A stretch of DNA of 64,000 nt from the NCBI GenBank assembly GCA_017406005.1, contig JAFQZI010000026.1, positions 1 to 64,000 of the forward strand. The letters run 5' to 3'. Of the stretch, positions 32,859 through 41,426 are shown piece after piece. A program made the translations under genes and the position numbers. The stretch is from Oscillospiraceae bacterium (lineage in GTDB: Bacteria > Bacillota > Clostridia > Oscillospirales > Oscillospiraceae). Below the pieces are notes generated by a model that saw only the letters and a list, made by a program, of their open reading frames with translations, did not search any database and was not told the DNA's origin. Numbering within the stretch: position 1 is the stretch's first letter; the number at the start of each line of letters is the position of its first letter.

Positions 32859-34951
32859 TTCTCTCCGCGCTGCTCCTGTCAGCCTGTCTGACTGGATGCG
32901 GCATGCAGGAACCTGCCGCTCCAGCTGTATCGGAAGAGCCCGAGCCAACCCCTGCCCCCGTCATTGCTTATGAAGCGGACGTGGCGAAGATTGGCGCCGG
33001 GCTTTCTGTGCTTACACCTCTGTGCGCTGTGGATGGCGGATTTTACTGCGCCTCCTACGAAAAAACAGGGGAAGACATCCCTGAGGCGGTTGTACAGGAG
33101 GCTAAGCGCAAAAAAACCGAGGTATACAATGACGGGCGCTATGACGTTTATGGCACCGGGCTTTGTTTTCTTGCAGATGACGGCACGCTCGAACCGCTTG
33201 AGGAATATACCGGGCTTGCCCCTGAGGAAAACGCTGAAAACTGGAAGGAATTTGCCTGCCTCACTGTGATAGAAAAGCTTTGCCCGGATAAAGACGGGGA
33301 CATCATCACGCTGGAATACAATATCGTCAGCGGGAACAGCACACCTCCTAACCGGGCCGACAGGGTGATCGGGAAGAACTATCTGGAGTATCATACTCTC
33401 TGGTATGTCCGTACTCTGGGTGCTGACGGTGCAGAACTGAAATCCGAATCCTTCGGAGAGAACGCAGAGAAGGCTTCTGCCCGGTTCCGTTCACTCACCA
33501 GAAAGGGAAATATGCAGGTACAGATTGCTCCGGAGGAAGTTCCGTTTTCCTGGGAAGGCGTCGGCATTTCACGCTCGAGTGTCCTTTCCGACATCAAGGT
33601 GAGGGAAGACGGTTCCTACTGTTTTGTAACCGGGAGCTCGGAAGGGGCGGATGCAGTGGCTGCAATTACCCTTCGGGAGCAGAAAGAAGAGAAGATTCGG
33701 CTTCTGCTGGCAGCACCGGTGGAAAGCTCCCTGCTTGCAGAGGCGATCGACACGTTTCACGCCTCCCAAAAGAACTGCTGTATTTCGGTGATTCCTTTTT
33801 CGGAGGAGGATGCCGTTCCGGAGGCGGATTTGTATCTCCTCTCCGCTTCTCAACTTGATCGGCTGGGCAGGGAGGGACTTCTGGCAGATCTCTATCCTTA
33901 TCTTGATGCGGAAAAGAGACTCGGCCGGGATGACTTTTTCCCGTCCGTTCTCCGTGCACTGGAGAGAGATGGTGCCCTCCTTTCAACAGGTGCTGGCATG
34001 AGCTTCGACACCGTGATCGGAGCTTCTTCCCTGGTCGGGGAAGAGACAAGCTGGTCGTATGAGGAATTTCTCTCAGCCTGGTCCGATCTCGGGCTGGGAA
34101 CCGATGCCTTTGAGGCTTACATGACCTGTGAGGATATCCTCTCTGCCTGCCTCAGGCTGGATCTGGACACTTTTGTAGATCGCGATACCGGTTCGTGCAG
34201 TTTTAGCGGAGAGAATTTCATGAAGCTGCTCTATTTTACCGGAAACTTCCGCCGCAGCTATGATTTCGGCAGTCATGCCTGGTCGGATGCCGATAATTCC
34301 GATCTCCGCATCCGAAACGGGAAACAGATGCTTCTGGAAAAGCATCTCACCGGTTTCCGGGATGCGATTCTCTGCGGATATGAGTTCTCGGAAGATATCA
34401 CCTTTGTCGGTTATCCCACTCTGGGCGAAGCGGGCAGCCGGATGACTGTTTCCACACTGGAAACCGGCTATAATCTCTCCATGGGAGCATCATCGCAGCA
34501 CAAAGACGCCGCATGGAGTTTCCTCCGCGCCTTCTTTACGGAAAAGTACCAGAAAGACTACTGGTATTTCCCTACAAATATCCATGTCTTCAACCGCCAG
34601 CTTAATGACGCCATGAAAACGGAACCGCTGCTGGATCAATGGGGCAATCCTGTCGTCAACCGGCAGACCGGGGAACCTGCCATCAAAAGTGTTGGCACTG
34701 TCTATCTCAGCAATTATGTGGAGATTAACCTTTATCCGCTTACTGAAAACGAAGCGGAAAAACTTGTCAGCCTGGTGACGGAAGGAGCGAAATCCTGCAT
34801 TCCTGACGAAGCGCTCATTTCTCTCATCCTGCAGAACGTTTCCGGTTACTATGCCGGCACCCAGTCACTGGAAGAAGCTGCTGTGCAGGTGCAGCAGGCT
34901 GCCGAAATCTATCTCGCTCCGCCTGCTTTGCCGGCAGAAGCCGAAAGCTGA
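32840..34951 (+). CDS. Large lipoprotein with solute-binding-like C-terminal domain
   Basis: A 703-aa exported protein. The signal peptide MRFLALILSALLLSACLTGC contains two possible lipobox cysteines (C16 in LLSAC, C20 in LTGC), then a Pro/Glu-rich linker. Residues about 40-280 are an unassigned beta-rich region. From about 285 (IRLLLAAPVESSLLAEAIDTFHASQK) the sequence resembles family 1 extracellular solute-binding proteins, including DLYLLSASQLDRLGREGLLADLYPYL and AAWSFLRAFFTEKYQ. A sugar-binding ABC function is possible, but no permease is near. The start codon lies inside mrp (19-nt overlap), hinting at coupling. A terminator follows. Function uncertain. Confidence 0.75.
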   Translation: MRFLALILSALLLSACLTGCGMQEPAAPAVSEEPEPTPAPVIAYEADVAKIGAGLSVLTPLCAVDGGFYCASYEKTGEDIPEAVVQEAKRKKTEVYNDGRYDVYGTGLCFLADDGTLEPLEEYTGLAPEENAENWKEFACLTVIEKLCPDKDGDIITLEYNIVSGNSTPPNRADRVIGKNYLEYHTLWYVRTLGADGAELKSESFGENAEKASARFRSLTRKGNMQVQIAPEEVPFSWEGVGISRSSVLSDIKVREDGSYCFVTGSSEGADAVAAITLREQKEEKIRLLLAAPVESSLLAEAIDTFHASQKNCCISVIPFSEEDAVPEADLYLLSASQLDRLGREGLLADLYPYLDAEKRLGRDDFFPSVLRALERDGALLSTGAGMSFDTVIGASSLVGEETSWSYEEFLSAWSDLGLGTDAFEAYMTCEDILSACLRLDLDTFVDRDTGSCSFSGENFMKLLYFTGNFRRSYDFGSHAWSDADNSDLRIRNGKQMLLEKHLTGFRDAILCGYEFSEDITFVGYPTLGEAGSRMTVSTLETGYNLSMGASSQHKDAAWSFLRAFFTEKYQKDYWYFPTNIHVFNRQLNDAMKTEPLLDQWGNPVVNRQTGEPAIKSVGTVYLSNYVEINLYPLTENEAEKLVSLVTEGAKSCIPDEALISLILQNVSGYYAGTQSLEEAAVQVQQAAEIYLAPPALPAEAES

Positions 34952-34957
34952 ACAGAA

Positions 34958-34998
34958 AAAACAGCCGCTCGTGTTTCAAAAACACCGCGGCTGTTTTA
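34958..34998 (+). terminator. Terminator after the lipoprotein gene
   Basis: Arms AAAACAGCCGC (34958-34968) and GCGGCTGTTTT (34987-34997) enclose an 18-nt loop that itself contains GTGTTT/AAACAC pairing. Confidence 0.8.
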
Positions 34999-35029
34999 GT
35001 ACATATTCAGTCTGGTTTTCCTTACACTG

Positions 35030-35081
35030 AAAAAGCTCGCGACATAGCAATGAATCGAGGTGCTATGTTGTCTTTGCGAGC
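35030..35081 (-). terminator. Terminator of the HAD gene
   Basis: On the minus strand, GCTCGC pairs with GCGAGC and ACATAGCA-type arms pair inside, followed by TTTTT. The HAD stop codon (35065-35063) lies inside the inner stem. Confidence 0.75.
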
Positions 35082-35707
35082 AGCTCAGCGATCTCCAGCA
35101 GATCTCTGACGACGGCCGCCTCACATCCAACCGGCATAACAGGGCTATCCGGGACCAGATACAGGATGCTTCGGATACCCGCGTTTTCCGCCGCTTCCAC
35201 ATCGAGCTTCCGGTCTCCAACGTAATAGGTGCACTCCGGATTAAGCCCGTACTTTTCTACAAAGTATGTGATGGCGTCCGGTGCCGGTTTTCGAGGGAAT
35301 CCGCTCAACGCGGTCAATACCTCCGTGAAGTACGGGGTCAGCCCGTTCCGGTCGAGAATTGCCTGGCAGGAAGCACCCCTGTGTGTATAGACGAAGTTCC
35401 TGTGCCCGAGGTCGCAGAGTGCTTTCAGCGTCTCCAGGGCGTGGCGGATCGGGCGGATTGCCTCGATACGGCTGTCATTGAGCCGGTTAAAATGTGCTTT
35501 GATCGGTTTCGGATCCAGCCCGAGCTCAGCAGCTGCTTCTTCGAGAAGAGTTCCCACAGAGGTGCGGATTACCTTGTCATGGATCTCCTCCTCACTGTAC
35601 GAAAGCCCCAGCCCGTCACACACTTCTTTTGCCGCGGGCACAATAGCAGGGTACGAATCCACCAGCGTCCCGTCCATATCCCAGATCAATGCACAGAGTT
35701 GTTTCAT
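35063..35707 (-). CDS. HAD-superfamily phosphatase (subfamily IA)
   Basis: A 214-aa hydrolase with all HAD motifs: nucleophile DMDGT (motif I), a VYTHRG threonine (II), lysine in FPRKPAPD (III) and GDRKLDVEAA (IV). A cap domain lies between about residues 15 and 80. Relatives include phosphoglycolate phosphatase and other small-molecule phosphatases; the substrate is not predictable. The start is ATG 35707 with AAGGAG 11 nt before it; a GTG at 35719 overlapping the thioesterase stop is less likely. It is translated just after the thioesterase gene and ends within its own terminator. Confidence 0.9.
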   Translation of the reverse strand: MKQLCALIWDMDGTLVDSYPAIVPAAKEVCDGLGLSYSEEEIHDKVIRTSVGTLLEEAAAELGLDPKPIKAHFNRLNDSRIEAIRPIRHALETLKALCDLGHRNFVYTHRGASCQAILDRNGLTPYFTEVLTALSGFPRKPAPDAITYFVEKYGLNPECTYYVGDRKLDVEAAENAGIRSILYLVPDSPVMPVGCEAAVVRDLLEIAELLAKTT

Positions 35708-35715
35708 CGCACCAA

Positions 35716-36132
35716 TCACTCCTTCGCTTCCATCACGGCTTCAATTACCTTGCAGAATTCCGGCAGTTCCCGCTTCATGCGTACAAAGCGCCCGTCCCTG
35801 TGGAGAAATATATGTTCCGATTTTGCCGTGCAGACCGTTTCACCCTTCCGGTTCAGCATTTCGTACGTTAAAGCCAGCACAACACCATTGAAGGCTGTAA
35901 TCGCAACTGTAATGCTGATCTCATCCTCAAAAGTAGAGGGATGCTTATACTCGCAGGCCACTGATTTTACCGGAGAAAGGACATCATTCTCTTCCATTTC
36001 ACCGTAGGGGAAGCCCAGCTGATCCATAAAATCGATGCGAGCCTCTTCCATCCAGTGGAGGTAGTTGGTGTGATGGGTTACACCCATCCTGTCCGTTTCG
36101 TAATACTGCACTTTGTGAAGGTATGGTTTCAT
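35716..36132 (-). CDS. YbgC-like acyl-CoA thioesterase (4HBT hotdog fold)
   Basis: A 138-aa single hotdog-domain protein. The N-terminal active-site motif YYETDRMGVTHHTNYLHWMEEAR, with aspartate 14 as the likely catalytic residue, is that of YbgC/4-hydroxybenzoyl-CoA thioesterases. It hydrolyses acyl-CoA or acyl carrier thioesters in the cytosol, probably as a tetramer. AAAGGGG stands before the ATG. It has a promoter at 36165-36193 and forms a two-gene operon with the HAD phosphatase, whose start lies 9 nt past this gene's stop. The physiological substrate is unknown. Confidence 0.9.
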   Translation of the reverse strand: MKPYLHKVQYYETDRMGVTHHTNYLHWMEEARIDFMDQLGFPYGEMEENDVLSPVKSVACEYKHPSTFEDEISITVAITAFNGVVLALTYEMLNRKGETVCTAKSEHIFLHRDGRFVRMKRELPEFCKVIEAVMEAKE

Positions 36133-36164
36133 AAAACTGCCCCTTTATCCGATTCTTATTAAAG

Positions 36165-36193
36165 ATTCTACCCGATTACACCCTTCGTTGCAA
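36165..36193 (-). promoter_or_regulatory. Promoter of thioesterase-HAD operon
   Basis: Minus-strand TTGCAA (36193-36188), 17-nt spacer and TAGAAT (36170-36165), about 33 nt before the thioesterase ATG. Confidence 0.65.
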
Positions 36194-36275
36194 CAGAAAC
36201 TTGCCAAAGGAAAGAAAAAGTAAACGGCAGAAGCAGCACTGCCTGTGCGGGATTTCAGGTTCCTGACGGATTCCC

Positions 36276-36304
36276 TTGAAAAGCACAGTTTTCAATGCTA
36301 TAAT
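36276..36304 (+). promoter_or_regulatory. Promoter of the hybrid histidine kinase
   Basis: TTGAAA (36276-36281), 17-nt spacer and a perfect TATAAT (36299-36304), 31 nt before the start codon. Confidence 0.75.
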
Positions 36305-36334
36305 TCTATCATCAAATAAGGAAAGGAGTACGCT

Positions 36335-38800
36335 ATGAATTTGTATACAGGTGTCATCATCCTGACAGAGCTTCTGATGATCACCATGACGATTCATGTG
36401 ATCGGCTACTCCGGCTTTACAAAAAAACAGAAAACGTGGTATATCATTACTTTCATTTCCATCATGTTCAGTGCAGCGGCGGAATGCATAGCCGTCCGGT
36501 TTGATGCTAAAGGAGCTGTGTTCAGGATTCCTTTGACAATGCTCACGGTGCTACAGTTTTCACTCACGCCTTTCCTTCCCGTGTTCTTTGCCGGGGCACT
36601 CGGAATGCATCGTGAAGCCAAGTTTGTGGGAGTTATCTTTTCCGTCAACGTGCTTGCAGAGATCATTTCTGCGCCGTTCGGATGGATCTTTTATTTCGAT
36701 TCGGTCGGGAAATACGTCCGCGGACAATACTATATCCTGTATGAACTATTCTATGTGATCAGCCTGCTGTTTCTGGTTATAGGCCTGTTTTTCGTCAGCA
36801 GAAGGTTCCGGCGGCGGGATGTCACCACCATCGTAATGGTCGTTGTGGTCATGGTGTCGGCTATCATTCCGCTCATCCTGTACAAGATCTACACCGACTA
36901 CCTTGGCATCGCTATGAGCGCATGCCTGTGTTATATCTATTATAACGACCTTATTCAGGAGGACATTCAGGCCGAGCTCTGTGCCAACCAGGAAAAGCTC
37001 TCAAAAATGCGCGAGCAGGAGAAAGAATCTGCCCTCCGTATGGAAGAGATGCGTGCAGAAAAGCAAAGGCAGGATTACGAAGCCAGACTTCTGAAGCTGG
37101 AGAAGGAAGCAGCTGACCAGGCAAATCAGGCCAAGAGCGACTTTCTGGCGAATATATCCCATGAGATCCGCACGCCGATTAATGCCGTTTTAGGTATGAA
37201 TGAAATGATTCTGCGAGAGACTGCCCAGATTCAGACCGGCGTTCTGTCAGACCGGCAGCTGGAAGCCTTTAATAATATTCGTGTCTATGCCGGCAACATA
37301 GAAAGTGCGGGGAATAATCTCCTCTCGATCATCAACGATGTTCTGGATTTCTCCAAAATCGAAGCCGGGAAGATGGAGATCAAAGAGGCGGAATACAAGC
37401 TGAGTTCTGTCCTGAATGACGTCTGCAACATGGTCTTTTTCCGGGCAAAGGATAAGGGCCTGGAATTCTCGGTTGATCTGGATGAAACCATCCCGGACTG
37501 CCTGTATGGCGATGAAGTCCGCATCCGGCAGATCATCACCAACTTGCTGAACAATGCCGTCAAGTATACCGATCAGGGCAGTGTCCGGCTTGTTATCCGT
37601 GCCGATGGAAAGCCGTGGATAGCGGGGGACGTTCTCACTCTGTCTGTTTCTGTCAAAGATACAGGCATGGGGATCCGAGAAGAAGACCTTGACAAACTCT
37701 TTGCCAAATTTGAAAGAGTCAATCTGGAAAAGACAAGCACTGTCGAGGGAACCGGGCTCGGGCTTGCCATTGCGCAGAAGCTGCTTTCCATGATGAATGG
37801 TGATATTCATGTGGAAAGCGTATACGGACAGGGCTCGGAGTTTATCATTCACATTCCGCAGAAAATTGTGTCTGTTGGACCGGTCGGAGATTTCCAGACC
37901 AAATTCGAAGAGAATATTCTGGAAACTCCGGCATATCATGAGAGCTTTCGTGCACCGGATGCCCACATCCTGATTGTGGATGACACACGCATGAACCTCA
38001 CGGTAGCAGTAGGTCTCCTAAAAAAGACAGAGATCCGGATCGATACAGCTGTCAGCGGAGAGGAATCGATCGAAGTTGCCCGGGAAGTTCCGTATGATCT
38101 GATTTTGATGGATCAGCGTATGCCGATCATGGACGGTACTGAAGCCCTCCATTGTATTCATGAGCAGGCTGACGGAGCAAACCGGAAGACGCCCGTGATC
38201 TGTCTGACAGCAGATGCAGTAAAAGGCGCAAGGGATCGCTATATTGCAGAAGGCTTTACGGATTATTTGACGAAGCCGATCGACGGAAAAGCCCTGGAAG
38301 AGATGATCAGAAAGTATCTCCCTCAGGAGAAGCTGATCCTGGAGAGTCAGGATAGCCTGCCACCTGATGCCGCAAAGAGTTTCCCTGCAGATGATTTGTA
38401 CAAAGCGCTCACGGCTGCCGGCGTCAAAGCGGATGTGGGGCTGCGCTATTGCCAGGAGGATCCTGCTCTGTATCAGTCTCTTCTGAAGGAATATGTGCAG
38501 AGTGCAAAGGACAAGATGCGTGATCTTCAGCAATATTATGATGCAGAGGACTGGAAGAACTACGGCATTCTGGTTCATTCCCTGAAGAGTACTTCCCGGA
38601 TGATCGGTTCGGAGGAATTGGCAGAAATGGCTGCCGCTCTGGAGGAAGACAGCAACCAGAAGGAGGCGGACAGGATCCGTCTGGGACATGCTGAAATGAT
38701 GGAGAAGTATCACACCCTGGTGGATGCCATAGCCGTGTATGTCGGTGATGACGAACAGCCTCCGGAGGACGATGATATTCTGGAATTCCTGCCGGACTGA
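36335..38800 (+). CDS. Membrane hybrid sensor histidine kinase with REC and Hpt domains
   Basis: An 821-aa protein. Six to seven membrane helices occupy residues 1-210, followed by a coiled coil (about 215-265), a HisKA domain with the phospho-acceptor H276 in SHEIRTP, and an ATPase with N-box NLLNNAVKYTDQG, DTGMGI and GTGLGLAI. A receiver domain (about 535-660) carries D593 in LILMDQRMP and the lysine in YLTKPID. A C-terminal Hpt domain has H748 in VHSLKST. All four phosphorelay residues are present, so the chain is His-Asp-His within one protein. No response regulator is adjacent. The membrane part may itself be the sensor, as no PAS or extracellular domain is visible. Confidence 0.93.
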   Translation: MNLYTGVIILTELLMITMTIHVIGYSGFTKKQKTWYIITFISIMFSAAAECIAVRFDAKGAVFRIPLTMLTVLQFSLTPFLPVFFAGALGMHREAKFVGVIFSVNVLAEIISAPFGWIFYFDSVGKYVRGQYYILYELFYVISLLFLVIGLFFVSRRFRRRDVTTIVMVVVVMVSAIIPLILYKIYTDYLGIAMSACLCYIYYNDLIQEDIQAELCANQEKLSKMREQEKESALRMEEMRAEKQRQDYEARLLKLEKEAADQANQAKSDFLANISHEIRTPINAVLGMNEMILRETAQIQTGVLSDRQLEAFNNIRVYAGNIESAGNNLLSIINDVLDFSKIEAGKMEIKEAEYKLSSVLNDVCNMVFFRAKDKGLEFSVDLDETIPDCLYGDEVRIRQIITNLLNNAVKYTDQGSVRLVIRADGKPWIAGDVLTLSVSVKDTGMGIREEDLDKLFAKFERVNLEKTSTVEGTGLGLAIAQKLLSMMNGDIHVESVYGQGSEFIIHIPQKIVSVGPVGDFQTKFEENILETPAYHESFRAPDAHILIVDDTRMNLTVAVGLLKKTEIRIDTAVSGEESIEVAREVPYDLILMDQRMPIMDGTEALHCIHEQADGANRKTPVICLTADAVKGARDRYIAEGFTDYLTKPIDGKALEEMIRKYLPQEKLILESQDSLPPDAAKSFPADDLYKALTAAGVKADVGLRYCQEDPALYQSLLKEYVQSAKDKMRDLQQYYDAEDWKNYGILVHSLKSTSRMIGSEELAEMAAALEEDSNQKEADRIRLGHAEMMEKYHTLVDAIAVYVGDDEQPPEDDDILEFLPD

Positions 38801-38818
38801 TCTTTTATTCTCAATAGT

Positions 38819-38875
38819 AAAACAGCAGAGGCTGCTCCACCTGTAATATGGTGATGCAGCCTCTGCTGTTTTTGC
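38819..38875. terminator. Bidirectional terminator between kinase and GNAT genes
   Basis: Arms of about 16 bp (AAACAGCAGAGGCTGC and its complement at 38856-38871) enclose a 19-nt loop and are flanked by T runs for both strands. It serves two convergent genes. Confidence 0.9.
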
Positions 38876-38881
38876 CAGGGA

Positions 38882-39343
38882 TTATCTTCCAAGTTTATTC
38901 TCTCCCTCGTCAGCCCCTGTCAGGTCTTTTGAAAACTTGAAGTGGAAATTTTTCATGCCCTCGCGGGAATAAAAGCGGTGCGTATCCTTCCGCAGCTGAT
39001 TGCAGGCAACCTCAATCTGAATGCAGCCGTTTTCTTTCGCTCGTCCGGCGGCATATGCTAGGAGATCTTTTCCGATTCCCCTGTTGCGGTATCCTGCTTT
39101 CACAACAAATTCCATGATTTCCGCAATACGTGCAGTATGGTGAAGCTGCTCCTCATATCGCAGGTTGAGTACGGCAATTACATTCCGGTCTTCCTCACAG
39201 ACAATGCATTCATAATTCGGATCATTAAGCTGATTCCTGAAAATGTCGGCAAAAGCACGATAGGGGAGCAGCGTTGCTTCCATATCACAGATCATTTCAT
39301 ATACATCCTGACAGTCATCCATAGTTGCGGTTCTGGTCGTCAA
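38882..39343 (-). CDS. GNAT family N-acetyltransferase
   Basis: A 153-aa acetyltransferase. The acetyl-CoA pyrophosphate loop is in AGYRNRGIGKDLLAYA (R-x-x-G-I-G), preceded by the beta-4 strand AEIMEFVVK and followed by IQIEVACNQLRKDTHRFYSREGM. Substrate could be a small amine or a protein; not predictable. I place the start at TTG 39343, which has GGGGGAGG 8 nt upstream; the in-frame GTG at 39352 overlaps that site. It is a single-gene unit with its own promoter and shares a terminator with the kinase gene. Confidence 0.88.
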   Translation of the reverse strand: MTTRTATMDDCQDVYEMICDMEATLLPYRAFADIFRNQLNDPNYECIVCEEDRNVIAVLNLRYEEQLHHTARIAEIMEFVVKAGYRNRGIGKDLLAYAAGRAKENGCIQIEVACNQLRKDTHRFYSREGMKNFHFKFSKDLTGADEGENKLGR

Positions 39344-39365
39344 GGCATTCACCTCCCCCGAAAGG

Positions 39366-39394
39366 ATTCTATCCGATTCCTAAAACTTCTGCAA
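39366..39394 (-). promoter_or_regulatory. Promoter of the GNAT gene
   Basis: Minus-strand TTGCAG (39394-39389), 17-nt spacer, TAGAAT (39371-39366), overlapping close to the ribosome-binding site. Confidence 0.55.
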
Positions 39395-39439
39395 CAAAAA
39401 AGTGGATAAAATCAAAAATTTATTATCTAAAAAAGGGAA

Positions 39440-39468
39440 GAAAAAGCGGGCAGCCGGCGGGCTGCCCG
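39440..39468 (-). terminator. Terminator of rny
   Basis: Minus-strand arms CGGGCAGCC and GGCTGCCCG around a 3-4 nt loop, followed by TTTTTC and a T-rich tail. Confidence 0.85.
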
Positions 39469-39489
39469 TAAAGCTGTTTTGTATCTTTT

Positions 39490-41031
39490 TTATTTTGCGT
39501 AATCTACGGCTTTTGTCTCACGCAGCACGTGAACCTTGATCTGGCCGGGATAAGTCATTTCCGATTCGATCTTCTTTGCAATATCTCTTGCGAGAAGGAC
39601 CATCTGGTCTTCCGAGACCTCTTCGGGTTTTACCATGATGCGGATCTCACGGCCGGCCTGAATGGCATAAGAGCTTGCAATACCGGGGAAGCTGCGGGAA
39701 ATCTCTTCCAGCTTTTCCAGACGTTTGACGTAGTTTTCAATGTTTTCACGGCGGGCACCCGGGCGGGATGCGGATATCGCATCTGCAGCCTGAACGAGGC
39801 AGGCGACCACGGTATGCGGTTCAACATCGTTGTGGTGTGCCTCCACCGCGTGAATGACATCTTCGCTTTCCTTGTATTTGCGCAGAATGTCAACGCCGAT
39901 GGTGACGTGAGAACCTTCAACTTCATGGTCAATGCTTTTGCCGATATCATGCAGCAGGCCTGCACGCTTTGCCGTGTTGACATCGACACCGAGTTCCGAT
40001 GCCAGAAGCCCGGCAATGTGGGAAACCTCAATGGAATGATTCAGCACATTCTGGCCGTAACTTGTGCGGTAACGCATACGGCCAAGCAGTTTTACAATTT
40101 CCGGATTCAGGTTGTGAATACCTGTCTCCAGCATGGCGCGTTCGCCTTCGGATTTGACAGTTGCATTGACCTCGCGCTGGGCTTTTGCAACCATTTCTTC
40201 AATTCTGGCCGGGTGAATCCGCCCGTCCTGAATCAGCTTTTCCAGGGCAAGCCTTGCAACTTCACGGCGTACGGGATCAAACCCGGACACGGTAATGGCT
40301 TCCGGTGTGTCGTCGATAATGAGGTCACACCCGGTAAGGGTTTCGATGCTGCGGATGTTGCGTCCTTCACGGCCAATGATGCGGCCTTTCATCTCGTCGT
40401 TGGGGAGGGGAACAACAGAGACGGTGATTTCGCTGGAATGATCGGCAGCACAGCGCTGGATCGCTGTGGAGACAATTTCTTTGGCAAGTTCGTCTGCATC
40501 GTCTTTCATCTGCTGCTCGATTTCCTTGACCTTCATGGCCATTTCATGCGTGCAGTCATCTTTCACGGTGTTGATCAGATAAACCTTTGCCTCTTCGGTA
40601 CTGAAGCCGGAGATTTTTTCCAGCATCTCCAGCTGACTCTTTTTCAGAGATGCAACTTCCTGCTGCTGCTGTTCAATGGCAGCGATCTTGGCATTGAGAG
40701 AATCCGTTTTCTTCTCGATTGCATCTGTTTTGCGGTCGAGCGCTTCCTCCTTTTGCTGCAGGCGGTGTTCCTGCTTTTTCAGCTCGGAACGGCGCTCCTT
40801 TTCTTCCCGTTCATACTCGGAACGGTTTCTGTGTATTTCTTCCTTTGCCTCCAGGAGAGCCTCCTTTTTCTTGCTCTCCGCACTTTTTATTGATTCATTG
40901 ATAATGCGTTTCGCTTCCTCTTCGGCGCTGCTGATTTCTCTCTCGCTTACCTTCTTCCGGTAAAGAAATCCGAGAACAAATCCTGCGACCAGGGCTGCCA
41001 ACGCTAATACGATCCATAAAACAGTGGACAT
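39490..41031 (-). CDS. rny: Ribonuclease Y
   Basis: A 513-aa membrane-tethered endoribonuclease. An N-terminal helix (about residues 3-23) is followed by a long charged coiled coil (25-190), a KH RNA-binding domain with [15 protein letters not shown], and an HD domain whose metal site includes [10 protein letters not shown]. It starts decay of many mRNAs in Firmicutes. The ATG at 41031 is preceded by AGGAGGT at about 14 nt, a long spacing. The message has a leader of about 215 nt with several hairpins. It is monocistronic by its promoter and terminator. Length and domain order match Bacillus Rny. Confidence 0.97.
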   Translation of the reverse strand: MSTVLWIVLALAALVAGFVLGFLYRKKVSEREISSAEEEAKRIINESIKSAESKKKEALLEAKEEIHRNRSEYEREEKERRSELKKQEHRLQQKEEALDRKTDAIEKKTDSLNAKIAAIEQQQQEVASLKKSQLEMLEKISGFSTEEAKVYLINTVKDDCTHEMAMKVKEIEQQMKDDADELAKEIVSTAIQRCAADHSSEITVSVVPLPNDEMKGRIIGREGRNIRSIETLTGCDLIIDDTPEAITVSGFDPVRREVARLALEKLIQDGRIHPARIEEMVAKAQREVNATVKSEGERAMLETGIHNLNPEIVKLLGRMRYRTSYGQNVLNHSIEVSHIAGLLASELGVDVNTAKRAGLLHDIGKSIDHEVEGSHVTIGVDILRKYKESEDVIHAVEAHHNDVEPHTVVACLVQAADAISASRPGARRENIENYVKRLEKLEEISRSFPGIASSYAIQAGREIRIMVKPEEVSEDQMVLLARDIAKKIESEMTYPGQIKVHVLRETKAVDYAK

Positions 41032-41245
41032 TGTCAGTAAACACACCTCCTTCTTTTCAAAATTCGCAGGGGTGGTACTACCGTGCTGGGATATTTGTGA
41101 GCGGTGCGCTCCTGCATAAATCCTCACAAGAACGCATATAGATTGAAGACAGGCACGCGCGAGGGCTTATGTAAAATCCGGCCTGTCCGAAACTGAAAGA
41201 TAATATTTTCCCCGATCCTCCCCGGAACGGGGCTGTAATATTAAC
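41032..41245 (-). ncRNA. Long structured 5' leader of the rny mRNA
   Basis: Between the promoter and the start codon the minus strand can form CCCCG/CGGGG (41220-41232), GACAGGC/GCCTGTC (41148-41187) and TTGTGAG/CTCACAA (41095-41129) stems. No coding frame is convincing. The leader may control RNase Y expression. Confidence 0.45.
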
Positions 41246-41251
41246 CGATTG

Positions 41252-41281
41252 ATTATATAACAAAGAAAGGGAATATGTCAA
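41252..41281 (-). promoter_or_regulatory. Promoter of rny
   Basis: Minus-strand consensus TTGACA (41281-41276), 18-nt spacer and TATAAT (41257-41252). Both boxes are perfect. Confidence 0.8.
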
Positions 41282-41356
41282 CTGCTTATTCAACAAAAAA
41301 ATCAACTTTACTTGATTAAAAAATTGTGAATTTGTTCGCGCAAAGACAGGAAAGGA

Positions 41357-41385
41357 TTGCAAGTTTCCGTTCCTTGGAGTAAAAT
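41357..41385 (+). promoter_or_regulatory. Promoter of nagB
   Basis: TTGCAA (41357-41362), 17-nt spacer and TAAAAT (41380-41385), 42 nt before the start codon. Confidence 0.65.
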
Positions 41386-41426
41386 AAAACTGCAAATCCA
41401 AAAACATGTTAAGGAGATCTGACAGA

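Noticed and set aside
39529-40893. Long open frame antisense to rny (about 450 codons)
   Set aside because: It mirrors the codon structure of rny, whose motifs are all intact. The antisense frame has no ribosome-binding site or recognisable domain.
41069-41085. Plus-strand sequence resembling the T-box GGGTGGTACC core upstream of nagB
   Set aside because: It lies more than 270 nt before the nagB promoter, is part of the rny leader on the other strand, and no specifier stem or terminator follows. nagB is also not a usual T-box target.
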